This document shows, piece after piece, positions 1-7,904 of a DNA stretch of 64,000 bases. A program made the translations under genes and the position numbers. The notes under the pieces were generated by a model, which was given only the letters and a program-made list of their open reading frames with translations, ran no database searches and was not told where the DNA came from. The DNA is from Ottowia flava (GTDB lineage: Bacteria > Pseudomonadota > Gammaproteobacteria > Burkholderiales > Burkholderiaceae_C), in NCBI RefSeq assembly GCF_042680565.1, contig NZ_JBHUEJ010000034.1, positions 1-64,000 on the forward strand. The letters are read 5' to 3'. Each line of letters opens with the position of its first letter. Position 1 is the first letter of the stretch.

Positions 1-111
1 GCTTCATGTCGTGGCAAGCCGCCCGCTATCGGCTGGCTTCAATCGTGTTTTGAACACCATCCCTAATTAAAAATAGACGACAGCGTTCCACTCACCGCCA
101 GTCGAACAAAA

Positions 112-141
112 GCACACTGGGGCATCGAAGCCCCAGTGTGC
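112..141 (-). terminator. Rho-independent terminator of the thiolase gene
   Basis: A perfect 12-bp hairpin (GCACACTGGGGC, loop ATCGAA, GCCCCAGTGTGC) is followed on the minus strand by TTTTGTT. It lies about 45 bp past the stop codon of the minus-strand thiolase gene, so it should end that transcript. Confidence 0.85.
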
Positions 142-185
142 GCACGACGGCAGCCAATCAGGCCAACCAAAAAAATGCCGGTGGA

Positions 186-1370
186 TTACATCCGCTCAAA
201 AATCGCTGCAATCCCCTGCCCACCGCCAATGCACATGGTGACCAGCGCATAACGGCCGCCGGTGCGGTGCAGCTCGTGCACGGCTTTGACGGTGATGACC
301 GCGCCGGTGGCGCCGATGGGGTGGCCCAGCGAGATGCCGGAGCCGTTGGGGTTGACCTTGGCGGGGTCGGCGCCTAGGCCTTTGGTGACGGCGCAGGCTT
401 GGGCGGCGAAGGCTTCGTTGGCTTCGATGACGTCCATCTGGTCCAGTTTCAGGCCGGTCTTGGCGAACACGGCTTTGGACGCGGGCACGGGACCGATGCC
501 CATGATCTTGGGGTCGACGCCGGCGTGGGCGTAGCCGACCAGGCGGGCCAGGGGCTTGACGCCGCGGGCGTTGGCGGCGGCGGCTTCCATCAGCAGCACG
601 GCGGCGGCAGCGTCGTTGATGCCGCTGGCGTTGGCGGCGGTGACGGTGCCGTTTTCTTTCAAGAAGACGGGCTTCATCTTCTGGAAGTCTTCCAGCTTGG
701 CGCCGGCGCGGAAGTGTTCGTCTTTTTCAAACGCGACTTCGCCTTTCTTGCTTTTGAGCATGATCGGCACGACCTGGCCCTTGAAGCGGTCTTCGGCCCA
801 GGCGCGTTCGGCGCGCTGGTGGCTTTCCAGGGCCAGGGCGTCCTGGTCTTCGCGCGACACGCCGAATTCCTTGGACACGTTTTCGGCCGTCACGCCCATG
901 TGGATCTTGTGGAAGGGGTCGTGCAGGGCACCGACCATCATGTCGACCAAAGTGGTGTCGCCCATGCGCGCGCCCCAGCGGGTGTTCAGGCTGGCGTAGG
1001 GGGCGCGGCTCATGTTTTCGGCGCCGCCGCCGATGGCCACGTCGTAGTCGCCCAGCAGGATGCCCTGGCTGGCGCTGACGATGGCCTGCAGGCCCGAGCC
1101 GCACAGGCGGTTGACGTTCATGGCCGGGGTTTCGATGGGGCAGCCGCCGTTGACGGCCGCCATGCGCGACAGGTACATGTCGCGCGGCTCGGTGTTGACG
1201 ACGTGGCCGAAGACGACGTGGCCGACGTCCTTGCCTTCCACATTGGCGCGCGCCAGCGCTTCCTTGACCACGGTGGCGGCCATGTCGACGGGCGGAATGT
1301 CCTTGAGGCTGCCGCCGTAGGTGCCGATGGCGGTGCGCACACCGCTGACGAGGACAACTTCACGTGCCAT
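186..1370 (-). CDS. Acetyl-CoA acetyltransferase (thiolase II family)
   Basis: Condenses two acetyl-CoA (or cleaves 3-ketoacyl-CoA) in the cytoplasm, feeding polyhydroxybutyrate synthesis or short-chain acid degradation. The 394-aa length is typical. Visible signatures are the nucleophilic cysteine in NRLCGSGLQAI near residue 90, the GHPIGATGA histidine motif and the C-terminal CIGGGQGIA cysteine motif. A good AGGAG lies 8 nt before the ATG. The gene is monocistronic, with its own hairpin terminator. phaA, atoB and bktB paralogues cannot be separated from sequence alone, so no symbol is given. No other PHB genes are adjacent. Confidence 0.93.
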   Translation of the reverse strand: MAREVVLVSGVRTAIGTYGGSLKDIPPVDMAATVVKEALARANVEGKDVGHVVFGHVVNTEPRDMYLSRMAAVNGGCPIETPAMNVNRLCGSGLQAIVSASQGILLGDYDVAIGGGAENMSRAPYASLNTRWGARMGDTTLVDMMVGALHDPFHKIHMGVTAENVSKEFGVSREDQDALALESHQRAERAWAEDRFKGQVVPIMLKSKKGEVAFEKDEHFRAGAKLEDFQKMKPVFLKENGTVTAANASGINDAAAAVLLMEAAAANARGVKPLARLVGYAHAGVDPKIMGIGPVPASKAVFAKTGLKLDQMDVIEANEAFAAQACAVTKGLGADPAKVNPNGSGISLGHPIGATGAVITVKAVHELHRTGGRYALVTMCIGGGQGIAAIFERM

Positions 1371-1565
1371 TTTTGTATCTCCTGCAAGTTGGGGTAGGGG
1401 GTGAAAAGGAGCGCAGAACTGCGATCAGGACAAGTATGCACCCGATCCCGGAAGGGCCCAGGGCGGGTGGTGACGCACGGGTGACCGTCACACGGGTGTC
1501 ATCAAAACGACTTAGGCTTTCTTGTCCCCAATACCTGCGCCGGGCCCGCCTGGCGCGCGCCGACC

Positions 1566-2471
1566 GTGAGCGAAGAAGAAATCATCCGCCGCCTGCGTGG
1601 CGACCTGCTGGACAGCTACGACGAAGAGCTGGAGATGGAGCTGGAAGACCGCAACATCGATGCGGTGTCCGGCGTCGTCACCGATTCGCCCGAATACCGC
1701 AGCGCGCGCCGGCACTATTTCCGCGAGCTGTTTCGCCTGCAGGGCGAGCTGGTCAAGCTGCAGGACTGGGTGGCCACGACCAAGACCAAGGTCGTCATCA
1801 TTTTTGAAGGGCGCGACGCGGCCGGCAAGGGCGGCGTGATCAAGCGCATCACCCAGCGGCTGAACCCGCGCGTGGCCCGTGTGGTGGCGCTGCCCGCGCC
1901 CAGCGACCGCGAGAAGACGCAGTGGTACTTTCAGCGCTACGTGCCGCACCTGCCGGCGGGCGGCGAGATCGTGCTGTTCGACCGCAGCTGGTACAACCGC
2001 GCCGGGGTCGAGCGCGTGATGGGCTTTTGCACCGAGGCCGAGCTGGAGGAGTTCTTCCGCACCGTGCCCGAGTTTGAAAAGATGCTGGTGCGTTCGGGCA
2101 TCGTGCTGATCAAGTACTGGTTCTCGATCTCGGACGAAGAGCAGCACCTGCGCTTTCTGGGCCGCATCCACGACCCGCTGAAGCAGTGGAAGCTCAGCCC
2201 CATGGACCTGGAAAGCCGCCGCCGCTGGGAGGATTACACCGGCGCCAAGGAGGAGATGCTGCAGCGCACGCACATCCCCGAGGCGCCCTGGTGGGTGATT
2301 CCGGCGGACGACAAGAAAACCGCGCGCCTGAACTGCATCAGCCACCTGCTGGCGCAGCTGCCCTACCACGAGACGCCGCGGCCGGAGGTGATCCTGCCCG
2401 CACGCGAACGGCACGAGGATTACGTGCGACACCCGGTGCCGGACAGCATGATCGTGCCGCAGGTGTACTGA
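1566..2471 (+). CDS. ppk2: Polyphosphate kinase 2 (PPK2)
   Basis: Transfers phosphate between polyphosphate and nucleoside di- or monophosphates. The 301-aa protein has the single-domain PPK2 layout: Walker A GRDAAGKGG near residue 82, the lid-region arginines, and Walker B FDRSWYNRAGVE near residue 140. The N-terminus is acidic (EEEIIRRLRGD, then DSYDEELEMELED). The start is a GTG at 1566 without an obvious Shine-Dalgarno, so the exact start is less certain than the identity. The long N-terminal extension resembles class I (NDP) enzymes; the preferred nucleotide cannot be read from sequence. It is monocistronic, with a repeat copy just downstream. Confidence 0.93.
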   Translation: MSEEEIIRRLRGDLLDSYDEELEMELEDRNIDAVSGVVTDSPEYRSARRHYFRELFRLQGELVKLQDWVATTKTKVVIIFEGRDAAGKGGVIKRITQRLNPRVARVVALPAPSDREKTQWYFQRYVPHLPAGGEIVLFDRSWYNRAGVERVMGFCTEAELEEFFRTVPEFEKMLVRSGIVLIKYWFSISDEEQHLRFLGRIHDPLKQWKLSPMDLESRRRWEDYTGAKEEMLQRTHIPEAPWWVIPADDKKTARLNCISHLLAQLPYHETPRPEVILPARERHEDYVRHPVPDSMIVPQVY

Positions 2472-2527
2472 GGCGGTGCGATATGGGCGCCGGGCGGTCG
2501 CCCGGTGGCGCCATCAGGAATTCAAGT

Positions 2528-2583
2528 CAAATTGGCCTCTGGCCTTACAGCCACCTGCGCGATCAGCTATCGAATCGGTAGCG
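2528..2583 (+). repeat. Dispersed intergenic repeat, copy 1
   Basis: Contains the family core (GGCCTCTGGCC, TACAGCCACCTGCGC, then AGCTATCGAAT). It lies between the ends of ppk2 and the convergent SDR gene. Confidence 0.85.
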
Positions 2584-2617
2584 GTCAGCCGTTGACCTGG
2601 ATGGTGTCAGACGCTCT

Positions 2618-3391
2618 TCAGCTGGCCTGGCGCACGTCGGCCACCGGCTCGCTGCCGAAGTCGGGGCGCGCCAGGTAGGCCAGGATGCGCCGCGCCGCGT
2701 CGTCGGGCGAGGTCAGTTGCCCGCCTTGCTTGAGCTGCTCGAAATTGCCGCGGTCGGGGAAGGCGCCCGCATCCGCGCCGCGCAGCTGCACCTGCATGTC
2801 GGTGTCGATCACGCCCGGGGCGAGCGAGCAGACCTTGGCACCGCCCGGTGCGTTGGCCTCGTCCAGCGCGAGGCAGCGCGTGAAGTGGTCCATGCCGGCC
2901 TTGGCGGCGCAGTAGGCGGCCTGCGACGCCATCGCCTTGCGGCCGAGGCCCGACGAAATGTTCAGCACCTTGCGTTCGGCCTTCCAACCGCGCGTGGCGT
3001 CCAGAAAGGCGGCCGACAGCAGCATCGGCGCTTCCAGCCCGACGCGCAGCGCGTTGGCCAGGTCGGCCGGGCGGCTGTCGCGCAGCGGGGTGATCGGCGG
3101 GATGACGCCAGCGTTGTTGATCAGCGTGGCGCTGGCAAAGCGGTCGGTGGGCAAGTCGCCCAGCCAGCCGCGCAAATGCGTGGCGGCCGCGACACCATCG
3201 GCCAGGTCGGCCGACCATTGGGTCAGCTGCGCGCCCGACTTCGTGGCGTGCTGCGCCAGCTCGCCGTTGACGCGCCGCGCCAGCGTCAGCACGGTGTGAC
3301 CGGCCGCCAGCAACTGCTGCGCCATGGCCAGGCCCATGCCGCGCGATGCGCCGGTGAGGATGTAGATATGTTTTGCTGCAGATTCACTCAT
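2618..3391 (-). CDS. SDR family NAD(P)-dependent oxidoreductase
   Basis: Short-chain dehydrogenase of 257 aa from the ATG at 3391. The open frame runs further upstream, but the Rossmann motif TGASRGMG sits at its usual place, about residue 13, with this start. NNAG and the catalytic YCAAK (Tyr-x-x-x-Lys) are present, with a Ser in NISSGLG. The overall look is of the sepiapterin/benzil reductase-like branch of cytoplasmic carbonyl reductases, but the substrate is unknown. It stands alone, with a 24-bp palindrome immediately upstream. Confidence 0.88.
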   Translation of the reverse strand: MSESAAKHIYILTGASRGMGLAMAQQLLAAGHTVLTLARRVNGELAQHATKSGAQLTQWSADLADGVAAATHLRGWLGDLPTDRFASATLINNAGVIPPITPLRDSRPADLANALRVGLEAPMLLSAAFLDATRGWKAERKVLNISSGLGRKAMASQAAYCAAKAGMDHFTRCLALDEANAPGGAKVCSLAPGVIDTDMQVQLRGADAGAFPDRGNFEQLKQGGQLTSPDDAARRILAYLARPDFGSEPVADVRQAS

Positions 3392-3414
3392 GCTTTGGAA
3401 TCTAACAAAACAAC

Positions 3415-3438
3415 GCGCCCACGACATGTCGTGGGCGC
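3415..3438. promoter_or_regulatory. 24-bp perfect palindrome upstream of the SDR gene
   Basis: GCGCCCACGACA is followed directly by its exact reverse complement, with no loop. It lies 23 bp upstream of the SDR start and 16 bp from the terminator of the upstream SYLF gene. It could be a dimeric-regulator operator or a second hairpin ahead of a T-rich stretch on the minus strand. Confidence 0.5.
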
Positions 3439-3446
3439 CATCTGAC

Positions 3447-3475
3447 AAAAACACAACGCCGCACAAGGCGGCGTT
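3447..3475 (-). terminator. Rho-independent terminator of the SYLF gene
   Basis: AACGCCGC/GCGGCGTT stem with a short loop, followed on the minus strand by GTGTTTTTG. It lies 55-80 bp past the SYLF stop codon. Confidence 0.75.
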
Positions 3476-3529
3476 GCTTCAGGGTACCGGGCTCGGGCGC
3501 GACCAGCGTGCCCAAGCGGCCCCGTGGCC

Positions 3530-4120
3530 TTACATGCTGATCTGCGTGATCTTGGCTGCGCCGACGGCAGCGCCGGCCTCCAGGCCCACGTTGGTCAGCA
3601 CGAAGCTGGTCACGGCCTGCTGGTAGGTCTGGGTGTCGACCGAGCCGTTGGCGCCGATCTTGCCGGCCGCCACCGTGGCGTCGGCGCCGGCAGTCCAGCC
3701 CTTGCTCGACTTGAACTTTTGCAGCGCCTCGGGCGTGTTGAAGACATAAACCACCGATTTCGATTGGCCGCCGGCCTGCAGGCCGACCGAGCCCGCGGTG
3801 GTGCTGTAGTAGCCGCTGGTGCGGCCACCTTCACGCAGCGCGCCCTTGCCGTATTCGGCCCCAACGACGAAGGCGCCGCCCACGACCGACGGGAACACCA
3901 GCGTGCCCGCGGCGCGCTGCACCAGTTCACGCGAACCCGGCACGGTGGAATACAGGCGCGCCAGGGTGGCGTCCACGTTCTGGTCCATGGCGTTGCGCGC
4001 GCTCGGGCCCGAGGCTTCGGAGCCCGCCGGTGTGGTGGTGCAGCCGACAAAAGCGATACCACCCACGGCCAGCGCAGCGGCCAGACCCAGGGTGCGAAGA
4101 GATGGGAAGGATTTGTTCAT
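3530..4120 (-). CDS. SYLF/Ysc84-domain lipoprotein (lipid-binding)
   Basis: 196 aa from the ATG at 4120, chosen because AGAGGAG lies 8 nt upstream and the protein then begins with a signal sequence (MNKSFPSLRTLGLAAALAVG) ending in a lipobox-like VGC near residue 27. The rest is the glycine- and alanine-rich SYLF domain (GTLVFPSVVGGAFVVGAEYG). This family binds phosphoinositide-type lipids in eukaryotes; in bacteria the members are periplasmic or outer-membrane lipoproteins of poorly known role. It ends at its own terminator. Confidence 0.88.
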   Translation of the reverse strand: MNKSFPSLRTLGLAAALAVGGIAFVGCTTTPAGSEASGPSARNAMDQNVDATLARLYSTVPGSRELVQRAAGTLVFPSVVGGAFVVGAEYGKGALREGGRTSGYYSTTAGSVGLQAGGQSKSVVYVFNTPEALQKFKSSKGWTAGADATVAAGKIGANGSVDTQTYQQAVTSFVLTNVGLEAGAAVGAAKITQISM

Positions 4121-4255
4121 GTGCAGACTCCTCTGAGAACCGAAAACTTCAGTTGGCGCCACTCTAGTGCGCGGGCCAAGGGCGGGGCGTAGGACACCGG
4201 CTTGTGCTGGTGTCACATAGCCGCGCCGAAAAAAGTGTCGCACGCGGCCCCAGTT

Positions 4256-4918
4256 TCAGGCCGCCACCACGAGCGCGTAGCGCGCCCGCAGTGCTTGTCC
4301 GTCTATCACATAAGGTTGGGTCAATACGCGGCGCCCGTGTGTGTCCAGGCTGCGCCAGAGGAAGTCGCGCGCGTTGCCCGGATCGCCCTCGACGTAAAGC
4401 TGGGTGGTCAGCAATTCGCGCTGGCCCAGACGCACCTTCAGGTGAATGTGCGGCGTGCGGCCGCTGTAGGGCGCCGGCCGCAGCGTGTGAAAACGCCAGG
4501 TGCCGTCGCCGCCCAGCGCGACCCGGCCAAAGCCCTGGAACGCCGGGTCGGCCCGATCACCGTCGCGCGGGTGGTGGTAGTGGCCAGCCTGGTCGCACTG
4601 CCAGATTTCGACCTGTGCGCCCTTCAGCGGGCGGCCGTCCAGGTCAACCACCGTGCCTTCGACCCAGGCGGGCGTGCCGCCGCGGTAGCGCAGCGCGCCG
4701 TTCTTCAGCAGGTCGTGGTCGGAATCGGAAGGCAGTGCGACGGGGTAGAACGGCCCTTCGGTCTGGCGCGGCGTGGCGCGCAGAGGTTCTGTGGGCTGGG
4801 CGCGCACGCCGGTCAACACCCAGGGCGCGGCCAGCAGGGCCAGGGCGGCCTGTCGGCGGCGCGCCAGGCGCGGGCGCGGCGCGGGCAGGCTGAAGGTGGG
4901 GTGGCGCGGGTCGGGCAT
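4256..4918 (-). CDS. Intradiol ring-cleavage dioxygenase-like protein, exported
   Basis: Related to protocatechuate 3,4-dioxygenase beta-type folds, which use a non-heme Fe(III) held by two Tyr and two His to open catechols between the hydroxyls. Seen here are TEGPFYP, VDLDGRPLKGAQVEIWQCD, the HYHHPRDG segment and PHIHLKV, which supplies the His ligands. The start at 4918 gives 220 aa. The longer frame to 5020 only reads through a repeat copy. Residues 12-35 (RPRLARRRQAALALLAAPW) look like a twin-arginine or Sec signal with a cleavage site at VRAQP, so it probably acts in the periplasm. No partner catabolic genes adjoin, so the substrate is unknown. Confidence 0.85.
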   Translation of the reverse strand: MPDPRHPTFSLPAPRPRLARRRQAALALLAAPWVLTGVRAQPTEPLRATPRQTEGPFYPVALPSDSDHDLLKNGALRYRGGTPAWVEGTVVDLDGRPLKGAQVEIWQCDQAGHYHHPRDGDRADPAFQGFGRVALGGDGTWRFHTLRPAPYSGRTPHIHLKVRLGQRELLTTQLYVEGDPGNARDFLWRSLDTHGRRVLTQPYVIDGQALRARYALVVAA

Positions 4919-4960
4919 GGGCTGTGCGAGCCCACCTGTGGCGCCAGAGTTCCCCGCGAT

Positions 4961-5016
4961 TTTGCTATGAAAGGCGTAGCTGGCTGCACGCGGCTGTAGC
5001 GAAAAAGGTCTATTTG
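4961..5016 (-). repeat. Dispersed intergenic repeat, copy 2
   Basis: Diverged copy in reverse orientation: CTATGAAAGGCGTAGCTG, GCACGCGGCTGTAG, then GGTCTATTT. It lies between the pseudouridine synthase stop and the dioxygenase start. Confidence 0.6.
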
Positions 5017-5039
5017 ACAAGTATTTCTGTGTGATCCGG

Positions 5040-5807
5040 TCAAAACGGTGCAGCGCAGTGCCAGCGCAGTGCTTCGCCCGTCGCGGGGTGCGTCAGACCA
5101 AGCGCGCACGCGTGCAGCATCAGCCGCGCTGCCGCATCATGCGGCGGCCCGTACAGCGCGTCGCCCACGATCGGGTGGCCCAGCGCCATCAGGTGCACTC
5201 GCAACTGGTGCGAACGCCCGGTGACGGGCGCCAGCGCCACGCGTGTCGTGTCTGTCGCCGGGTCGTGGGCCAGCGGGCGCCAGTGCGTCTGGCTCGGCTT
5301 GCCATGCAAGGGGTCGACCCTGCTGCGCGGCCGGTTGGGCCAGTCGAGCAGCAGCGGCAGATCGATCAGGCCCCAGCCGTCGGCGGGCGTGGTGCTTAGA
5401 CCATCGGCTGCGCGCACGCCGTGCGCCAGCGCGGCGTCGCTCCGGTGCGCATCGGCGCTCGCTTCGGGCGGCAAGAGCAGCCGACCATGCACCAGCGCTT
5501 CGTAGCGCTTGGCCACGCGGCGCTCGGCGAAATCGGCGGACAACTGCCGTTGCACCGCGAGGCTGCGCGCCAGCACGATCAGGCCGCTGGTGGCCTGGTC
5601 CAGCCGGTGCACCACCAGCGCGTCGGGCCAGCGGCGCAGGGCGCGGGCGCTCAGGCAGTCGGCCTTGTCGGGGCCGCGGCCCGGCACGGCGAGCAGGCCG
5701 GCGGGCTTGTCGAGCACCAGCAGGTGGGCGTCTTCGTGCACGACGCACAGAGCATCCAGATGGACGCTGGGCTTAGAGCCGTCTGCGCAGGCAGCTATCG
5801 AATGCAT
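5040..5807 (-). CDS. RluA-family RNA pseudouridine synthase
   Basis: Isomerises uridine to pseudouridine in rRNA or tRNA. It carries the family motif VHRLDQATSGLIVLA, with the catalytic Asp near residue 80, plus LDKPAGLLAVPGRG upstream and the late GRSHQLRVHL motif. It has no S4 domain. The closest known types are RluA-like enzymes, but the exact target base cannot be assigned. The only plausible ATG (5807) and the first dozen codons (MHSIAACADGSK) lie inside a dispersed repeat copy, so the N-terminal leader is repeat-derived. Confidence 0.9.
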   Translation of the reverse strand: MHSIAACADGSKPSVHLDALCVVHEDAHLLVLDKPAGLLAVPGRGPDKADCLSARALRRWPDALVVHRLDQATSGLIVLARSLAVQRQLSADFAERRVAKRYEALVHGRLLLPPEASADAHRSDAALAHGVRAADGLSTTPADGWGLIDLPLLLDWPNRPRSRVDPLHGKPSQTHWRPLAHDPATDTTRVALAPVTGRSHQLRVHLMALGHPIVGDALYGPPHDAAARLMLHACALGLTHPATGEALRWHCAAPF

Positions 5808-5810
5808 AGT
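5770..5810 (+). repeat. Dispersed intergenic repeat, copy 3 (overlaps a gene start)
   Basis: Contains CTGCGCAGGCAGCTATCGAATGCATAG in forward orientation. The minus-strand start codon of the pseudouridine synthase gene lies inside it. Confidence 0.65.
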
Positions 5811-5877
5811 GAATTATGGCACCGTCCGACCGCGTCAAGGCGACCCGACAGGCGCATGCGCAGCAGGCCGCCGCTGG

Positions 5878-6405
5878 TCACGCGGGGTTGATCGGCGGTG
5901 TGGGCGTGCCCAGCGCCAGCACCTGCGCCAGTTCTTCGGCGCCCACGCTGCGGGCGCTGCCAAAGCCGGCGATCTGGCGCGCGCCGGTCGGGCGCAGCGT
6001 GACGAAGCGGAAGTCGCCCAGCTCGGCCATGAACGCGGCTTCGGGAAAGCGCTGCACATAGGCCGCATGGGCGCTGCGCTGCGCGGGCGAGTCGGGCGCC
6101 GGTGTGCGGGCCAGCGCGTCGAGGGTGACGCGGGGCAAATCGTGCACCGGGCTGCCCGCGACCTCGGGCGCGCTGACCAGCAGCGACGCGCGCGGATCGG
6201 CCTGCAGATTGGCCGTGTGCGCGGCCAGGCCGCTCAGGTGCAGCACGATGACCGGGGCGCCGTCGCCCAGCGGGTCCACCGCAAAGGGCACCAGCGACAC
6301 GCTCGGCGCGCCGCCACTGGCGTTCAGCGAGCCCAGCGCGCCGGTGCGGCGGGCGCACAACAGTTGGTGCAGGGCTTGGCCCAGACGGGGCAGATGGGCA
6401 GTCAT
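5878..6405 (-). CDS. HugZ-like pyridoxamine 5'-phosphate oxidase-fold protein
   Basis: 175 aa with the split-barrel flavin/heme-binding fold: TGALGSLN near the N-terminus, GAPSVSLVPFAVD, LHLSGLAAHTANLQADPRASLLV, and the late ELGDFRFVTLRPTGARQIAGFGSA. HugZ-type proteins are linked to heme degradation, and this one lacks the longer C-terminal DUF2470 domain. The function is inferred from fold only; no heme uptake genes are adjacent. Confidence 0.8.
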   Translation of the reverse strand: MTAHLPRLGQALHQLLCARRTGALGSLNASGGAPSVSLVPFAVDPLGDGAPVIVLHLSGLAAHTANLQADPRASLLVSAPEVAGSPVHDLPRVTLDALARTPAPDSPAQRSAHAAYVQRFPEAAFMAELGDFRFVTLRPTGARQIAGFGSARSVGAEELAQVLALGTPTPPINPA

Positions 6406-6457
6406 CCGGCGACGACGGGGTAGGGCGCCGAGCGGGTCGGTTGGCCAGTCTTCAAGG

Positions 6458-6510
6458 AAAACTGGCTGTCAGGCCTACAACCACCTGCGCAGAGCGCTAT
6501 GAAAAATAGA
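6458..6510 (+). repeat. Dispersed intergenic repeat, copy 4
   Basis: AACTGGCTGTCAGGC, CTACAACCACCTGCGCAG, AGCGCTATGAAAAATAG. It lies between the degenerate kinase gene (3' side) and the HugZ-like gene (5' side). Confidence 0.8.
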
Positions 6511-6547
6511 GTTTTCAGGCGGGTGCGGAAAGCGCTGGCCAGCGCGG

Positions 6548-7738
6548 CTACATCACCTTGCACAGCTCGAACACCAGCGCCGGGCCAAGCGACTGTCCGA
6601 TCGCGCCCGCGGCGACGCGGCCGGTGGAGATGGCGCCGATGGTGGACGCCTGGAACTCGGTCGCGCCAGCCTGTTCGTTGATTTCGATCATCGCCGGGTG
6701 CGAGCCGGCCTGCGCGCCAATCTGTTCGCGCAAATGCTCCATCTGCTGCGCCGGCACGCTGGCGTCGTAGACCAGGGCGTCGGGCAGGTGCTGGTTGGCC
6801 AGGCGCCTGGCCTGGTGCGCATCTTCGGCCTGATCGACCAGCACCCCGTAGCCGGCCAGCGCCTGCAGGCACTGGGCGCGGCGCTGCGGCTGGGTCGAGA
6901 CCACCAGCACGCGGCAGCCCTGGATCACGGCCGACACGCTTGAGGGGCCGGCGTGCTCTTCGGCGGCGGCGGCCAGTTGTGTGTCGGTCGCAGCGGCCAG
7001 GCTGACGGTGACGCGCACATGGTCGTCGCGCATTTCCATCTGCGTCTGCGCATCGAGCGCGCGCGCCAGCTGGTGCCACAGCATCCAGCGCATGCTGCGC
7101 CAGCTTGCTTCTGGCGTGGTGGCCGGGTCGCACCAGGCGGCCACGCGCAGGCGCGGGCGGCCGGCGCGGCTGGACCTGTCCACGGTGATGGCGACGCTGG
7201 GCGAGAGCTGGCCGGCCCACTGCAGCATCTCGTCGATCAGCAGGTAGGTCATGCTGGAATCGGCAAACACCTGCGCCTGCGCCAAACCCTGGCGCACGCT
7301 GACCTGACGGCGCTTGAACCAGTCGCTGCGCGTCGTCAGCGCGGCGCGGGCGACGTCGGCCAGGTTGAGCACCTCGCGGTGCTGGGCGGGCGGGTCTTCG
7401 CGCAGGCGCAGCATCTGCTGCGCGGCCAGGCCGGCCTGGCGCGCCCGCTCGATCGAGTCGCGCAGCGGGCCCAGGCCGTTGACCAGGCCGGGCTCCAGCC
7501 GGTTGAGGCGGTCGAGCTGTTCGCTGGCCGCGTTGAGCGAGGTGGAAACCTCTTCGCCCATCAAGCGCACCACGTCGGGCCAGGGGATCGGCGGGCCGTC
7601 CGCGGCTACGGTGGCGGTCAGCCCGTTGGCGGCGGCCATGTGCGGCCGGCTGCGCTCGACAGGCCTGGCAGGCGCAGCGGCGTCCGGCGGCACCCGCGTG
7701 CGGGCGGCCTGTCGCAGGGAAAACCAGTTGAGTGCCAT
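6548..7738 (-). CDS. Degenerate histidine kinase-receiver-like protein, function unknown
   Basis: 396 aa, starting after a strong AAGGAGG. I do not recognise a named family. Residues about 60-120 form a helical pair (MGEEVSTSLNAASEQLDRLN, then SIERARQAGLAAQQMLRL) like a dimerisation domain but without a phosphorylatable His motif. Residues 160-260 (YLLIDEMLQWAGQ, PRLRVAAWCD) recall a GHKL ATPase without clear G boxes. Residues about 285-380 (GCRVLVVSTQPQRRAQCLQAL) recall a receiver domain lacking the usual acidic pocket and phospho-Asp. It is probably a non-catalytic scaffold or sensor. It lies 166 bp downstream of the cytochrome genes on the same strand. Confidence 0.6.
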   Translation of the reverse strand: MALNWFSLRQAARTRVPPDAAAPARPVERSRPHMAAANGLTATVAADGPPIPWPDVVRLMGEEVSTSLNAASEQLDRLNRLEPGLVNGLGPLRDSIERARQAGLAAQQMLRLREDPPAQHREVLNLADVARAALTTRSDWFKRRQVSVRQGLAQAQVFADSSMTYLLIDEMLQWAGQLSPSVAITVDRSSRAGRPRLRVAAWCDPATTPEASWRSMRWMLWHQLARALDAQTQMEMRDDHVRVTVSLAAATDTQLAAAAEEHAGPSSVSAVIQGCRVLVVSTQPQRRAQCLQALAGYGVLVDQAEDAHQARRLANQHLPDALVYDASVPAQQMEHLREQIGAQAGSHPAMIEINEQAGATEFQASTIGAISTGRVAAGAIGQSLGPALVFELCKVM

Positions 7739-7904
7739 GTCAGCCTCCTTCCTAGCATGAAGCCTGCTGCGCCCGGGACTCCACCCAGCGACGCGCAGGC
7801 GTGCGATGTGGCAGCAAAGTATAGGGGCCGGGGCACCATCAGTGCGTGCTCAGCTTGCGTGCAAGGCCGTTTGGCCGGCCCAAGGAGCAGTGCGGCGGGC
7901 GTGT

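Noticed and set aside
399..1397. Open frame opposite the thiolase gene
   Set aside because: Glycine/histidine/alanine-rich shadow of the minus-strand thiolase, with no domain.
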